From NCBI RefSeq assembly GCF_047730165.1, contig NZ_CP159834.1, positions 1,364,001 through 1,428,000 of the forward strand: a stretch of 64,000 nt of DNA, read 5' to 3'. Of the stretch, positions 1-9,152 are shown in pieces. The notes beneath the pieces were generated by a model. That model was not told the origin of the DNA, searched no databases, and saw only the letters and a program-made list of their open reading frames with translations. Origin of the DNA: Patiriisocius sp047730165. Lineage in GTDB: Bacteria > Bacteroidota > Bacteroidia > Flavobacteriales > Flavobacteriaceae. Made by a program: the position numbers and the translations under genes. Position 1 is the first letter of the stretch. Every line of letters starts with the position of its first letter.

Positions 1-57
1 AGAGCCACAAGAACTAATGAATAGTAGGAGTAGCAGCAGGGAAACAATGTTTTTCAT
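1..57 (-). CDS. lipoprotein N-terminus, truncated by the window edge
   Basis: The minus strand from an ATG at 57 encodes 19 residues before the window ends. They are MKNIVS, a run of leucines, then FISSCGS. This is a lipoprotein signal peptide with a lipobox (ISSC), so the product should be an exported lipoprotein. It lies 43 bases downstream of lpxB on the same strand. From memory of flavobacterial synteny, a C40 (NlpC/P60) peptidase lipoprotein often follows lpxB. No catalytic domain is inside the window, so that identity is only a guess. Confidence 0.6.
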   Translation of the reverse strand, partial: MKNIVSLLLLLLFISSCGS

Positions 58-100
58 AGATGCAATTTTGTAGCGTCTGGGGACTTTACTGCAATTTAAG

Positions 101-1207
101 TTATTTCTTACTAATCAACTCAGCAGTTTTCCTGCTCGCTCCTTTACCACCGAGTTTTTTCTCCAAGTCATAATACTCTAAAAACAAGCTAGCTCGTTGA
201 TGCTTATCTAAGATTTTAATGAGTTCTTCTTTGAGACGCTTCGCATTAAATTCTGTTTGGATCAACTCTGTCACCACTTCCTTATCGAGAATAAGGTTTA
301 CTAATGAGATGTATTTTAATTTAATCACACGCTTTGCAATCTCATAAGAAACCCTGCTACCTTTGTAGCAGACTACTTGCGGAATCTTGAATAAAGCAGT
401 TTCTAATGTTGCCGTTCCAGAAGTCACTAAAGCAGCATGGCTCACCGAAAGTAAATCGTAGGTTTTGTTAGCAACAAAACGTACGTTGTTTTGTTTGATA
501 AAGATTTTGTAATATACCTTAGTTTGGCTAGGTGCTCCTGCAATGACAAATTGATATTCAGGAAAATCTTTAGTCACTGCCAACATTACAGACAGCATTT
601 TTCCTATCTCTTGCTTTCTACTTCCCGGTAATAAAGCAATAATAGGTTTATCATCCAAGCCGTGTTCCTTTTTAAACACCTTCGGATTAATAGGGTCTCT
701 ATCGGCAATGGCATCAATAAGTGGGTGTCCCACAAAGTGTACTGGAAAATTATGTTTTTTTTCGTAAAAGTCTTTTTCAAAAGGGAGAATTACATACATC
801 TCGTCCACCGCTTGTTTAATGCCTTTAATGCGACCTTCTTTCCACGCCCAGATTTGAGGCGAAATATAATAATGAGTATTAATACTATGTAGTTTTGCCC
901 ATTTTGCAATCCTAAGATTAAAGCCAGGGTAGTCAATAAAGATAATTCGGTCTGGTTTAAATCCAGCAATGTCTTTTTTACAAAGGGCAATATTTTTTAG
1001 AATTGTCCCTAGATTTAACACCACTTCTGCAAAACCCATAAAGGCGAGTTCGCGATAATGTATAACCATCGTACCGCCTTGTGCTTGCATTAAGTCACCG
1101 CCCCAAAACCTAAATTCTGCTTCAGGATCTTGCACCTTGAGTGCCTTCATAAGGTTTGCCCCGTGTAGGTCTCCAGAAGCTTCGCCAGCTATGAGATAAT
1201 ATTTCAT
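101..1207 (-). CDS. lpxB: lipid-A-disaccharide synthase
   Basis: LpxB condenses UDP-2,3-diacylglucosamine with lipid X to form the lipid A disaccharide at the cytoplasmic face of the inner membrane. The 368-residue product begins MKYYLIAGEASGDLHGA, the conserved N-terminus of glycosyltransferase family 19. It also carries LLPGSRKQEI near residue 193 and TSGTATLETALFKIPQ near 264, the donor-binding part of the C-terminal GT-B domain. The length matches the family. The gene abuts a small membrane protein gene and surE on the same strand, a common flavobacterial arrangement that suggests one transcript. Confidence 0.96.
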   Translation of the reverse strand: MKYYLIAGEASGDLHGANLMKALKVQDPEAEFRFWGGDLMQAQGGTMVIHYRELAFMGFAEVVLNLGTILKNIALCKKDIAGFKPDRIIFIDYPGFNLRIAKWAKLHSINTHYYISPQIWAWKEGRIKGIKQAVDEMYVILPFEKDFYEKKHNFPVHFVGHPLIDAIADRDPINPKVFKKEHGLDDKPIIALLPGSRKQEIGKMLSVMLAVTKDFPEYQFVIAGAPSQTKVYYKIFIKQNNVRFVANKTYDLLSVSHAALVTSGTATLETALFKIPQVVCYKGSRVSYEIAKRVIKLKYISLVNLILDKEVVTELIQTEFNAKRLKEELIKILDKHQRASLFLEYYDLEKKLGGKGASRKTAELISKK

Positions 1208-1495
1208 CTATAAAAATTTTGAAATCAAAACTAAAATCGCTGCGCCTAGGGTGGCAATTAAAACACCTCTAGCTCGGGTTACTTGATTTTTTTTCAGTAA
1301 TAAGAAAAAGGCGATCAAATTTAAAATGGCTCCAAGTGCAATGATACTGCCTAAGAGGTCTTCTTTGATGATTAAATCCCAGGTACTGTCTACGCTGTAT
1401 TTTGAGAAAAAATAAATGTACAGATAACTTCCTATCAGGTTTGCGACAATACCGATTCCTATTCCAATAAATATTTCTTTATGACTTTTTTGCAT
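1208..1495 (-). CDS. small hypothetical membrane protein
   Basis: This 95-residue protein has three probable transmembrane segments: about 8-30 (IFIGIGIGIVANLIGSYLYI), about 48-68 (LLGSIIALGAILNLIAFFLL) and a C-terminal one at about 77-94. I recognise no domain. Its stop codon lies directly before the lpxB start, and its ATG overlaps the surE stop region at 1495, so it is probably translationally coupled inside a surE-lpxB transcript. Its position between two envelope or housekeeping genes does not fix a function. Confidence 0.8.
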   Translation of the reverse strand: MQKSHKEIFIGIGIGIVANLIGSYLYIYFFSKYSVDSTWDLIIKEDLLGSIIALGAILNLIAFFLLLKKNQVTRARGVLIATLGAAILVLISKFL

Positions 1496-2271
1496 TACAT
1501 ATCCCAGGTGTTAATTGTTTGTATTGCGTGATGTGCGGTGAGGTCGTACTGCACGGGTACCACAGAAATATAACCGTGTTCCAGCGCCCACTCGTCTGTG
1601 TCTTCGCCTTTATCTTTATTTATAAATTCTCCAGTAAGCCAGTAATAATCACGACCAAGTGGGTTTGTTCGTTTGTCAAATTTCTCTTCCCAGTGTGCAT
1701 TTGCCTGTCTACAAACCTTGATACCTTTTATCTTGCTAGCAGATAACTTTGGAAAGTTTACATTTAGGACTACTCCTTCTGGTAAGCCGTTTTCTAGGCA
1801 TTGTCGCACCATTAATTCAATATATTTTTTTGCTGGTTCAAAATCAGCTTCTAGAGAATAATCCAATAATGAAAATCCAATGGCAGGAATTCCAATCGTT
1901 CCCGCTTCTACGGCTGCGCTCATTGTTCCACTATAAATCACATTAATAGAGCTATTGCTTCCGTGATTTACACCGCTTACACAAAGATCAGGTTTACGGT
2001 CTAATAACTCGTTTACAGCCAGTTTTACGCAGTCTACAGGTGTTCCACTGCAACTATATTCTGTTTGTGGTTGGCCTTCGGCCACTTTAACTTTATTGCA
2101 ATATAAAATATCGTTAATTGTAATGGCATGACCCATGGCGCTTTGTGGCGCATCTGGGGCCACAACGACAACGTCTCCTATAGTATTCATAACTTCTATA
2201 AGTGTGCGAATTCCTGGAGCTGTAATACCATCGTCGTTAGTTACTAAGATAAGGGGTTTCTTTTTTGACAT
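1495..2271 (-). CDS. surE: 5'/3'-nucleotidase SurE
   Basis: SurE is a metal-dependent survival phosphatase that dephosphorylates nucleoside monophosphates. The 258-residue product starts MSKKKPLILVTNDDG, with the metal-binding Asp pair at residues 13-14. It also has APDAPQSAMGHAITIN, SGVNHGSNSS and YSGTMSAAVEAGTIGIPA, all typical of the family. A GTG at 2292 in the same frame would add seven residues, but it overlaps a -7 promoter element (2292-2299). The ATG at 2271 is therefore the better start. It is the first gene of the surE-membrane protein-lpxB run and is divergent from the protease gene at 2454. Confidence 0.95.
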   Translation of the reverse strand: MSKKKPLILVTNDDGITAPGIRTLIEVMNTIGDVVVVAPDAPQSAMGHAITINDILYCNKVKVAEGQPQTEYSCSGTPVDCVKLAVNELLDRKPDLCVSGVNHGSNSSINVIYSGTMSAAVEAGTIGIPAIGFSLLDYSLEADFEPAKKYIELMVRQCLENGLPEGVVLNVNFPKLSASKIKGIKVCRQANAHWEEKFDKRTNPLGRDYYWLTGEFINKDKGEDTDEWALEHGYISVVPVQYDLTAHHAIQTINTWDM

Positions 2272-2291
2272 TAAAAATGATAATTTAATCA

Positions 2292-2299
2292 CAAAAATA
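2292..2299 (-). promoter_or_regulatory. -7 promoter element of surE
   Basis: On the minus strand this reads TATTTTTG, an exact match to the Bacteroidota -7 consensus TAnnTTTG, 20 bases before the ATG at 2271. No clear -33 element was checked. Confidence 0.65.
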
Positions 2300-2366
2300 C
2301 AATTATTACAGGCAATTCTGAAATGCTATCCCCTTTCACTTCGTCATCATTAACGAAGACCTTGAA

Positions 2367-2406
2367 TAGGGTTTAAAATTTCGGATTAACAAAACTTTAA
2401 ACCCTA
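2367..2406. repeat. 11-bp perfect inverted repeat upstream of the protease gene
   Basis: TAGGGTTTAAA at 2367-2377 is the exact reverse complement of 2396-2406, with an 18-base loop. No T-run follows, so it does not look like a terminator. It sits in the surE/protease divergent region, where it could be an operator or an mRNA leader hairpin. Confidence 0.55.
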
Positions 2407-2453
2407 ATCTTCCTGATGGCACGGTTTTTATGCATAATTTAGTCCATACTAAA

Positions 2454-4607
2454 ATGAAGAGACTTATGCGTATTGTGAAAAAGAATTTTAAAGTATTATT
2501 TTTAGCTGTTTTTGTGGCAGCAGCATCTTGCAGTTTTACCACAAAGGAGTTTCAAGATCCAGATAAAGATAAGTTATTATTAGACCTTATTTCATATGTA
2601 TTAGAGAAGGGACACTATAGTCCAGCGCAAATGGATGACGCCTTTTCAGAATCCATATTCAATAACTTCATTGATGGACTAGACCCAATTAAAAGATATT
2701 TTTTAGCCAGCGATATTGCGGAGTTTGAAGAATACAAATTTGATGTTGATGATCAATTGCTTGCAAAAGATTTGACATTCTTTAATGAAGTCTACTCACG
2801 TTTTGTAGAACGCCAGAATGAAGCAAGAAAAATGTATGCAGCGGTGTTAAAAAAACCATTCGACTACAACGAGAAAGAGGTGATCAATGTAGATTATGAC
2901 AATACGAAGTATGTGACAGATAAAAGGCAATTAAAGGAGCGATGGAGGATGCAGTTGAAATTTTCAACGATATCAGGTTACTACGATTTATATGAGGAAG
3001 ACCAAGAAAAAATAAAGACGGACGAAAGTTTTACGGCTCGTGCTGAAAAAGAAATAGAAAAAAAATCACGAAAGTCTACCTTGACATCACTTGATGAATA
3101 TTTTGAATTTACGGACGACTTAGAACGTAAAGATTATTTTGCCATTTTCTTAAATACTATTGTGGAGCAGTTTGATCCGCACACAAACTATTTTGCACCA
3201 CCAGACAGAGATCGTTTTGATTTAAGAATGAGTGGAAAACTAGAAGGAATAGGGGCGAGGCTGCAAAAGAAAAATGATTACATAACGATTACAGAGGTAA
3301 TTAGTGGTGGTCCAGTGTGGCGCGGTGAGCATATGGATGTAGGAGATGCGATTGTTAAAGTGCGTCAAGATGATGAAGAAGAAGCCGTGAGTATAGTGGG
3401 GATGCGCATAGACGATGCCATTAAGCTAATAAAAGGGCCTAAAGGAACTAAGGTAATCTTAACGATTAAGCGTGTAGATGGGACTATAGATGAAGAGATT
3501 ATCACCCGTGACGTGGTAGAGCTAGAAGAAACCTACGCAAAATCTACTGTCATAGAAAAAGAGGATAAGACCTTTGGTTTGGTAAATCTCCCTCAGTTCT
3601 ATTTTGATATGGAAGATTATGACAAACGTAATGCAGCAAGTGATGTTAAAAAAGAAATAGAACGCCTTAAGGAAGAAGGAATAGAAGGCCTTGTTTTAGA
3701 CCTTCGTGATAATGGCGGTGGATCATTAAGAACCGCGGTTGAGATTTCTGGTTTGTTTATTAAGGATGGACCTGTTGTGCAAGTAGCGTCAAGCGGTAAA
3801 AATAAGGAAGTACTTGAGGATACAGATGAGAGCATTACTTGGGACGGTCCTTTAGTGATTTTAGTAAATGAGCTTTCTGCATCTGCATCAGAGATTTTAG
3901 CTGCTGCGATGCAAGATTATAAAAGAGCAATTATCTTGGGTAGTAAACAAAGTTATGGTAAAGGTACGGTACAAAATGTAGTAGATCTTAATCAATGGTT
4001 ACGCAACAGCGACGTTGGCGACATAGGTGCATTAAAAATAACCACCCAAAAATTTTACAGAGTAAACGGTGGTTCTACGCAACTAGAAGGAGTGAAGAGT
4101 GATGTTGTGATGCCAGATCGTTACAGTTATATAGATATAGGAGAACGTGATTATGACAACCCTTTGCCGTATGATAAAATAGAACCTGCAAACTATGATG
4201 TTTTTGATGGGTACATAGATTTTGACGCTGCCATTGCAAAAAGCAAGGCGCGTATGGTCTTGAGTGAGCAACTTGCCCTCATTGATGAAAACGCACACTG
4301 GATTCAGAAACGTAGAGACGAGATGGAGGTAACACTTAATTTTACGGAATACAAAAGTGAAATCGATGCTCGTATTAAGGAAGGAGAGAAATTTGAAGCC
4401 ATCAATAAGTATGACAATAAAATGAGTTACCGTTCCTTACCTTTTGAAATGGAACTAATGAAACAAGACACCACTTTGAGAGAAAAGCGCAAGCGTTGGC
4501 ATAAGAGTCTTGCAAAAGATATTTATGTAGAAGAAGCCGTAAACGTGCTACAAGATTTAAAGTTGAATAACATTAGAAAGAACAAGGTTACCGAAATAAA
4601 AAATTAA
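2454..4607 (+). CDS. prc: carboxy-terminal processing (tail-specific) protease, S41A family
   Basis: This is an exported Ser/Lys protease that degrades or trims periplasmic proteins from their C-termini. The N-terminus is a signal peptide ending AAASCSF, which could be a lipobox. A PDZ-like region follows at about 250-330, then the S41 core. The catalytic dyad is read as Ser477 in NELSASASEI and Lys502 in SYGKGTVQ, spaced 25 apart as in E. coli Prc. The roughly 718-residue length and the lysine-rich C-terminal domain also fit Prc/Tsp. In-frame starts exist at 2430, 2454 and 2466; 2454 gives a normal signal peptide. An ABC permease gene follows after 13 bases. Confidence 0.92.
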   Translation: MKRLMRIVKKNFKVLFLAVFVAAASCSFTTKEFQDPDKDKLLLDLISYVLEKGHYSPAQMDDAFSESIFNNFIDGLDPIKRYFLASDIAEFEEYKFDVDDQLLAKDLTFFNEVYSRFVERQNEARKMYAAVLKKPFDYNEKEVINVDYDNTKYVTDKRQLKERWRMQLKFSTISGYYDLYEEDQEKIKTDESFTARAEKEIEKKSRKSTLTSLDEYFEFTDDLERKDYFAIFLNTIVEQFDPHTNYFAPPDRDRFDLRMSGKLEGIGARLQKKNDYITITEVISGGPVWRGEHMDVGDAIVKVRQDDEEEAVSIVGMRIDDAIKLIKGPKGTKVILTIKRVDGTIDEEIITRDVVELEETYAKSTVIEKEDKTFGLVNLPQFYFDMEDYDKRNAASDVKKEIERLKEEGIEGLVLDLRDNGGGSLRTAVEISGLFIKDGPVVQVASSGKNKEVLEDTDESITWDGPLVILVNELSASASEILAAAMQDYKRAIILGSKQSYGKGTVQNVVDLNQWLRNSDVGDIGALKITTQKFYRVNGGSTQLEGVKSDVVMPDRYSYIDIGERDYDNPLPYDKIEPANYDVFDGYIDFDAAIAKSKARMVLSEQLALIDENAHWIQKRRDEMEVTLNFTEYKSEIDARIKEGEKFEAINKYDNKMSYRSLPFEMELMKQDTTLREKRKRWHKSLAKDIYVEEAVNVLQDLKLNNIRKNKVTEIKN

Positions 4608-4608
4608 G

Positions 4609-4616
4609 TAGCTTTG
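4609..4616 (+). promoter_or_regulatory. -7 promoter-like element before the ABC permease
   Basis: TAGCTTTG matches TAnnTTTG and ends only four bases before the GTG start at 4621. If it is used, the mRNA would be leaderless or nearly so. I see no good -33 TTG. Confidence 0.4.
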
Positions 4617-4620
4617 TGAG

Positions 4621-5724
4621 GTGAAAAACGCAACCTCATTAACTTCATTAGCGCTCCAGAAATTCAAGAAGAATTTCTGGGGCGTTTTTAGTTTTTGGTT
4701 TTTAGTCTTGTGTTTTTTTGTTGCGGTGTTTGCATACGCCCTGGCACCAGACGATTCTAAGAACGCAAATCAAATGCATCTTTCTATCAGCAGCAGGTCG
4801 CCAGGTTTTGAGGTGCAGATGCTCACCATTCCTTCAGAGACACAAAAAGAGAACACCTTAGCCTCTTTTTTCGTCGGAAAAGATAACACAGATACAGAGC
4901 TGCCTATTTCTTCCTATCGCGTCACAGAATCTGGAGTGAGTATCACACCCTACTCAGAAGGAAATCTTGAAGGAATAGAAGCAGCTTACAAATTCAGCTC
5001 ATTTCCAAAGGCATCCTCTGGAGATCAAATAATGTCAAAATATATCAAGCAACAAAAGTTCTACTTGGGGACAGATAAATATGGCCGCGATTTATTGAGT
5101 AGGATGTTAGTAGGGATTCGTATTTCTTTAGCTATTGGTTTTGTTGCCGTGTTTATCTCTTTAATTATAGGGGTTACCTTGGGAGCAATTGCGGGCTATT
5201 ATGGCGGTAAGATTGATGCCGCTATTATGTGGGTCATCAATGTGACTTGGTCTATCCCGACCTTATTATTGGTGATTGCAATTACACTAGCATTGGGCAA
5301 AGGATTCTGGCAAGTGTTTGTCGCCGTGGGCCTCACCATGTGGGTAGAAGTGGCAAGAGTGGTGCGCGGGCAGGTACTGAGTGTTAAAGAACAGCAGTAT
5401 GTGACTGCAGCTCGAGCTTTGGGTTTTAAAGATTTTAGAATAATAACAAAACATATTTTGCCTAATTGCTTAGCGCCGGTAATCATTATAAGCGCAGCGA
5501 ACTTCGCAGGAGCTATCCTCATAGAAAGCGGTCTTAGTTTTCTAGGGATAGGCGCGCAGCCACCAATGCCTAGTTGGGGTGGTATCATTAAAGACCATTA
5601 CAGTTATATTATTCTAGGAAAGCCTTTTCTTGCTCTGATACCTGGAGTGGCTATTATGAGTTTAGTCACTGCCTTTATGATGATTGGTAATGGGCTGCGG
5701 GATGCGCTCGATGTTAAGGGGTAG
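4621..5724 (+). CDS. ABC transporter permease, dipeptide/oligopeptide type (DppC/OppC family)
   Basis: This is an inner-membrane permease of the binding-protein-dependent peptide/nickel class. The 367-residue product has one N-terminal transmembrane segment, a periplasmic insertion of about 100 residues, then GTDKYGRDLLSRM and the BPD_transp_1 core. The EAA loop that contacts the ATPase is visible near 260-285 (YVTAARALGF..ITKHILPN). The C-terminus ESGLSFLGIGAQPPMPSWG is diagnostic of DppC/OppC. The start is GTG. No DppB, ATPase or binding-protein gene is adjacent, so its partners must be elsewhere. It follows the protease gene closely and may be cotranscribed with it. Confidence 0.9.
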   Translation: MKNATSLTSLALQKFKKNFWGVFSFWFLVLCFFVAVFAYALAPDDSKNANQMHLSISSRSPGFEVQMLTIPSETQKENTLASFFVGKDNTDTELPISSYRVTESGVSITPYSEGNLEGIEAAYKFSSFPKASSGDQIMSKYIKQQKFYLGTDKYGRDLLSRMLVGIRISLAIGFVAVFISLIIGVTLGAIAGYYGGKIDAAIMWVINVTWSIPTLLLVIAITLALGKGFWQVFVAVGLTMWVEVARVVRGQVLSVKEQQYVTAARALGFKDFRIITKHILPNCLAPVIIISAANFAGAILIESGLSFLGIGAQPPMPSWGGIIKDHYSYIILGKPFLALIPGVAIMSLVTAFMMIGNGLRDALDVKG

Positions 5725-6117
5725 TTTTAAGTATTTCCTATACTGAAACCTAGCCTTCGTAATATTCTTCCATATTAGCTGCGCTAGGCGCCAATCAGTT
5801 AATCTATTCTACAAAGTTATCCCAATGGTATTTTAATGTTTTATGGTAGGAATACTATTTGTTTATGTTTTGAAATATATATCCGGCGTTTCCTTCAGTG
5901 CTTGATAGGCGCTAGCCTCATATAGAATATGAGACAGGAAATAAAGCCGTTGAACGTTGATTTATTACTATTAAAATACAATGTTCATGATGTAGCTAAA
6001 TTAATATAACTGCTAATTAATTGTTAATTAGATATTAATAGTAGTAGTTTTAGCGAAATAATTTATTCAAAACGTTAAAGTTTTGAAATTATCTAATATT
6101 AATTTTAAACAAACCTT
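5725..6117. other. intergenic region, no gene seen
   Basis: 393 bases between the ABC permease and the TonB receptor. I see no plausible coding frame. It holds a perfect 19-base palindrome at 6013-6031 (listed separately) and several AT-rich direct repeats, and probably carries the receptor promoter and its control sites. I could not find a clean TAnnTTTG. Confidence 0.6.
6013..6031. repeat. perfect palindrome upstream of the TonB receptor
   Basis: CTAATTAA-TTG-TTAATTAG: 8-bp arms around a 3-base centre, 87 bases before the receptor ATG. A candidate regulator-binding site, although simple AT content makes chance palindromes more likely here. Confidence 0.45.
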
Positions 6118-8964
6118 ATGCAAAAAATTACTTTATTATTACTAGGTACTCTTTTCAGTATCAGCTCAATCGCTCAAACTACCGTTAAGGGTACTGTCAG
6201 TGATAAGAATAATTCCCCTATTTCTGGAGCAAATATTGTTGAAGATGGAACATCAAACGGCTCTTTGACCGATTTTGATGGAAACTACACGATTACAGTG
6301 CAGGACAATGCTACGCTTGTGATTAGCCTTTTAGGTTATGAGACAAAGAGTGTGAAGGTAAATGGCCAAACGACATTAAACATTACGCTTGCAGAAGGAC
6401 TTAGTCTAGATGAGGTTGTAGTTGTTGGTTCAAGAACGGCACCTAGAAGTCAAACTGACACTGCTTTACCGGTAGATGTTTTAACTTCTGAAGATATCCA
6501 AAATACAGGTCAGGTAACCTTTGATAAGGCCTTGCAGTATAAGATACCTTCATTTAATACAGTGCAAACGCCTGTGAATGACGCGACGTCGCTTCTAGAC
6601 CCTTATGAAATAAGAAACATGGGGCCAAGTAGAACATTAATATTAATTAATGGTAAGAGAAAAAACTTAAGTGCCTTATTATACACACAAACGTCACCAG
6701 GACGTGGTGAAACGGGTGCAGATATTTCTGCAATACCTACAGACGCAATTAAGCGTGTTGAAATCCTAAGGGATGGAGCATCTGCACAATATGGTTCTGA
6801 TGCGATTGCTGGGGTAATGAATATTATTCTTAAGGATGATGTAAATAAAGGCTCTGCTACATTAAGAACAGGAATTACTTCTGAAGGTGATGGTGAAATG
6901 GTAGGAATCTCAGTGAATAATGGATCTGAAATTGGAGACGACAAAGGATTTGTTAACTATACAATAGATCTTTCTAAAGTAAACTTAGCGAACAGACCTG
7001 GTACAGTGGATGCTGCCGGTGAAGCAGCAGATTTTGGTGCAGATCTTGCAGACGTACAAGAATTTTTATCTCGTAACCCTGATGCAAATAACATCAATGG
7101 TTCTCCAGAAACTGCTTCTTCAAAATTCTTAATAAATGGTGGACTTGATTTAAGTGACGATACTGAGTTATATTTTAATACAGCATATGTGTATAAGAAA
7201 GTAAACAGTTTTGCAAACTATAGAACTCCATATTGGAGAACTGCAGATGATTTTCCATATTTAGCAGATTTTTTCCCAGGAGACAATCCTACTAATGCAG
7301 GTGGATACGACGGATACGTGCCTACATTTGAAGGGCTACTTAACGACTACAACGGAACTGTAGGAGTAAGAACAAAAATAAACGAATGGAATGTTGACCT
7401 AAGTTATACTACAGGTGGAAACACACAAACGTATAAAGTAAATCAATCTCATAACAGAAACGAAGTGTTTTCTCCATCAACGTGGGTTGATAGCAACAGT
7501 AATGGAGTTATTGATGATGGTGAAGTTTCTGAGGGGGCACCTTTATACCAATCAAATAGCCAGCAATCATTTGATCCAGGTGGAACTAAGTTTACTCATA
7601 ATGTAGGGAACATTGATATGAATAGAATTTTATCTGATAAAGTAAGTATTGGTGTAGGAGCTGAGTTTAGAAATGAAACTTTTGAAGTAATTGAAGGTGA
7701 ATTAGCATCTTATGATGGTGGTGGAGCAGATTCTTTTGCAGGAAATGCACCTCAAAATTCAGGTAAATTTAATCGTTATAACTTCGGTGGATATTTATCT
7801 TTAGATTATGATGTTAGTGAAGCGTTTTTATTGAGTGGTACTGTTAGAACTGAGAATTATTCAGATTTTGGAAACACATTTGTTTATAAATTTAGTTCTC
7901 GTTATAAAATTACCGACAAAATCTCTGCAAGAGCTTCGGTATCTTCTGGATTTAGAGCGCCTACGTTACACCAGATATATACTCAAAAAGCACAATACAG
8001 CTTTGTTCCTGGACAAGGGATTCAAGTGGGTGGTTTAATTAACAATGTCTCTACACAGGCAAAATTATTGGGAATACCAGAATTAGATGCTGAAACGTCT
8101 AAGAACTTCACAATAGGATTTGGTGGAAAACTTGCCAATAACCTAAGCTTTACTGTAGATTACTATAACATTTCTGTTGAAGATAGAATTGTATTGGGTA
8201 CAGAAATTGGTGCAACGGGAGATGCAGCAAATCCATTAGATATTCTTTTATCTGAGAATAACTTGAGTGATGTAAGTTTCTTTTCTAACGCGATAGATAC
8301 AAGAACATCTGGTATTGATGTAGTCTTAAGTAAAAGAAACATCGAATTAGGGGAAGGTAGATTAAATCTTAATTTATCAGGTAACTATACTATTCAAAAC
8401 GAAAGAGATGGCGATGTAAAGGATATTCCTTTAGTAGCTAATTCTGGTCAATCTGTTGTAAATGAAACGCAAGAAGCTTTATTTTTTACTTCTAGACCAG
8501 AGACTAAGTGGATCTTAGGTGCTGATTATGAATTAGGTAAATTCGGTTTTAACTTGAATAATACTTATTTTGGGAAAACCAAGTTTGCCCAACAAGGTTT
8601 ACAAAATCTTGAAGGTCTTTTTATTGATAGTAATGATATACCTGCTGATGCAGTTCAAGATGGCGGTTCAGATTTAAGAACTGAATTTCTAGCTAAAATT
8701 GTTACGGATTTAGGAATCACTTATAGTGCGACTGATAAAATAACACTGGCATTAAACGTTAATAACCTATTAAATGTATTACCAGAATGGGAATTTACGG
8801 ACGCAACTTCTACAGGTCAGGCGATACTTGATGGCGCAGCCGTTGTTAACTCACCTTCTAACTTGATTACTTTTAATCAACGTTATTCTCAAATGACGTA
8901 TGATGGGTATCACTTTAGTCAATTAGGAACTATGATTAACTTTTCAATGAACTATAGATTCTAA
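6118..8964 (+). CDS. TonB-dependent outer-membrane receptor
   Basis: This is a large outer-membrane beta-barrel that imports a ligand using TonB energy. The 948-residue product has a signal peptide (residues 1-20, ending SIAQT) and a carboxypeptidase-D-like regulatory domain (about 23-95, VKGTVSDKNNSPISGANIV). A plug follows with TLILINGKRKN and the typical RVEILRDGASAQYGSDAIAG near 215-235. The barrel ends in the aromatic MINFSMNYRF. No SusD partner follows, so it is not a standard Sus-type pair. The ligand is unknown. A terminator lies just downstream, suggesting a single-gene transcript. Confidence 0.95.
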   Translation: MQKITLLLLGTLFSISSIAQTTVKGTVSDKNNSPISGANIVEDGTSNGSLTDFDGNYTITVQDNATLVISLLGYETKSVKVNGQTTLNITLAEGLSLDEVVVVGSRTAPRSQTDTALPVDVLTSEDIQNTGQVTFDKALQYKIPSFNTVQTPVNDATSLLDPYEIRNMGPSRTLILINGKRKNLSALLYTQTSPGRGETGADISAIPTDAIKRVEILRDGASAQYGSDAIAGVMNIILKDDVNKGSATLRTGITSEGDGEMVGISVNNGSEIGDDKGFVNYTIDLSKVNLANRPGTVDAAGEAADFGADLADVQEFLSRNPDANNINGSPETASSKFLINGGLDLSDDTELYFNTAYVYKKVNSFANYRTPYWRTADDFPYLADFFPGDNPTNAGGYDGYVPTFEGLLNDYNGTVGVRTKINEWNVDLSYTTGGNTQTYKVNQSHNRNEVFSPSTWVDSNSNGVIDDGEVSEGAPLYQSNSQQSFDPGGTKFTHNVGNIDMNRILSDKVSIGVGAEFRNETFEVIEGELASYDGGGADSFAGNAPQNSGKFNRYNFGGYLSLDYDVSEAFLLSGTVRTENYSDFGNTFVYKFSSRYKITDKISARASVSSGFRAPTLHQIYTQKAQYSFVPGQGIQVGGLINNVSTQAKLLGIPELDAETSKNFTIGFGGKLANNLSFTVDYYNISVEDRIVLGTEIGATGDAANPLDILLSENNLSDVSFFSNAIDTRTSGIDVVLSKRNIELGEGRLNLNLSGNYTIQNERDGDVKDIPLVANSGQSVVNETQEALFFTSRPETKWILGADYELGKFGFNLNNTYFGKTKFAQQGLQNLEGLFIDSNDIPADAVQDGGSDLRTEFLAKIVTDLGITYSATDKITLALNVNNLLNVLPEWEFTDATSTGQAILDGAAVVNSPSNLITFNQRYSQMTYDGYHFSQLGTMINFSMNYRF

Positions 8965-8986
8965 AAGAGTATATTTTTTTATAAAG

Positions 8987-9018
8987 CCTCTTCATGTTAA
9001 AATGGAGAGGTTTTTTTT
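8987..9018 (+). terminator. rho-independent terminator after the TonB receptor
   Basis: CCTCTTCAT (8987-8995) pairs with ATGGAGAGG (9002-9010), with one G-U wobble, and is followed by eight Ts. Confidence 0.8.
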
Positions 9019-9121
9019 GTTTTTATATTTAGGGAGATTAGTGTAGGTTCTTGAAGCTAGTTTAGTTTTAGCAGATATCTTAGTTTATGATCTAGTGAGG
9101 ATATACCAAGAGATGGATTCT

Positions 9122-9129
9122 TATCTTTG
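9122..9129 (+). promoter_or_regulatory. -7 promoter element of the nuclease gene
   Basis: TATCTTTG, an exact TAnnTTTG match, 23 bases before the ATG at 9153. Confidence 0.65.
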
Positions 9130-9152
9130 TTTATTATACACAGTAATGCTCC

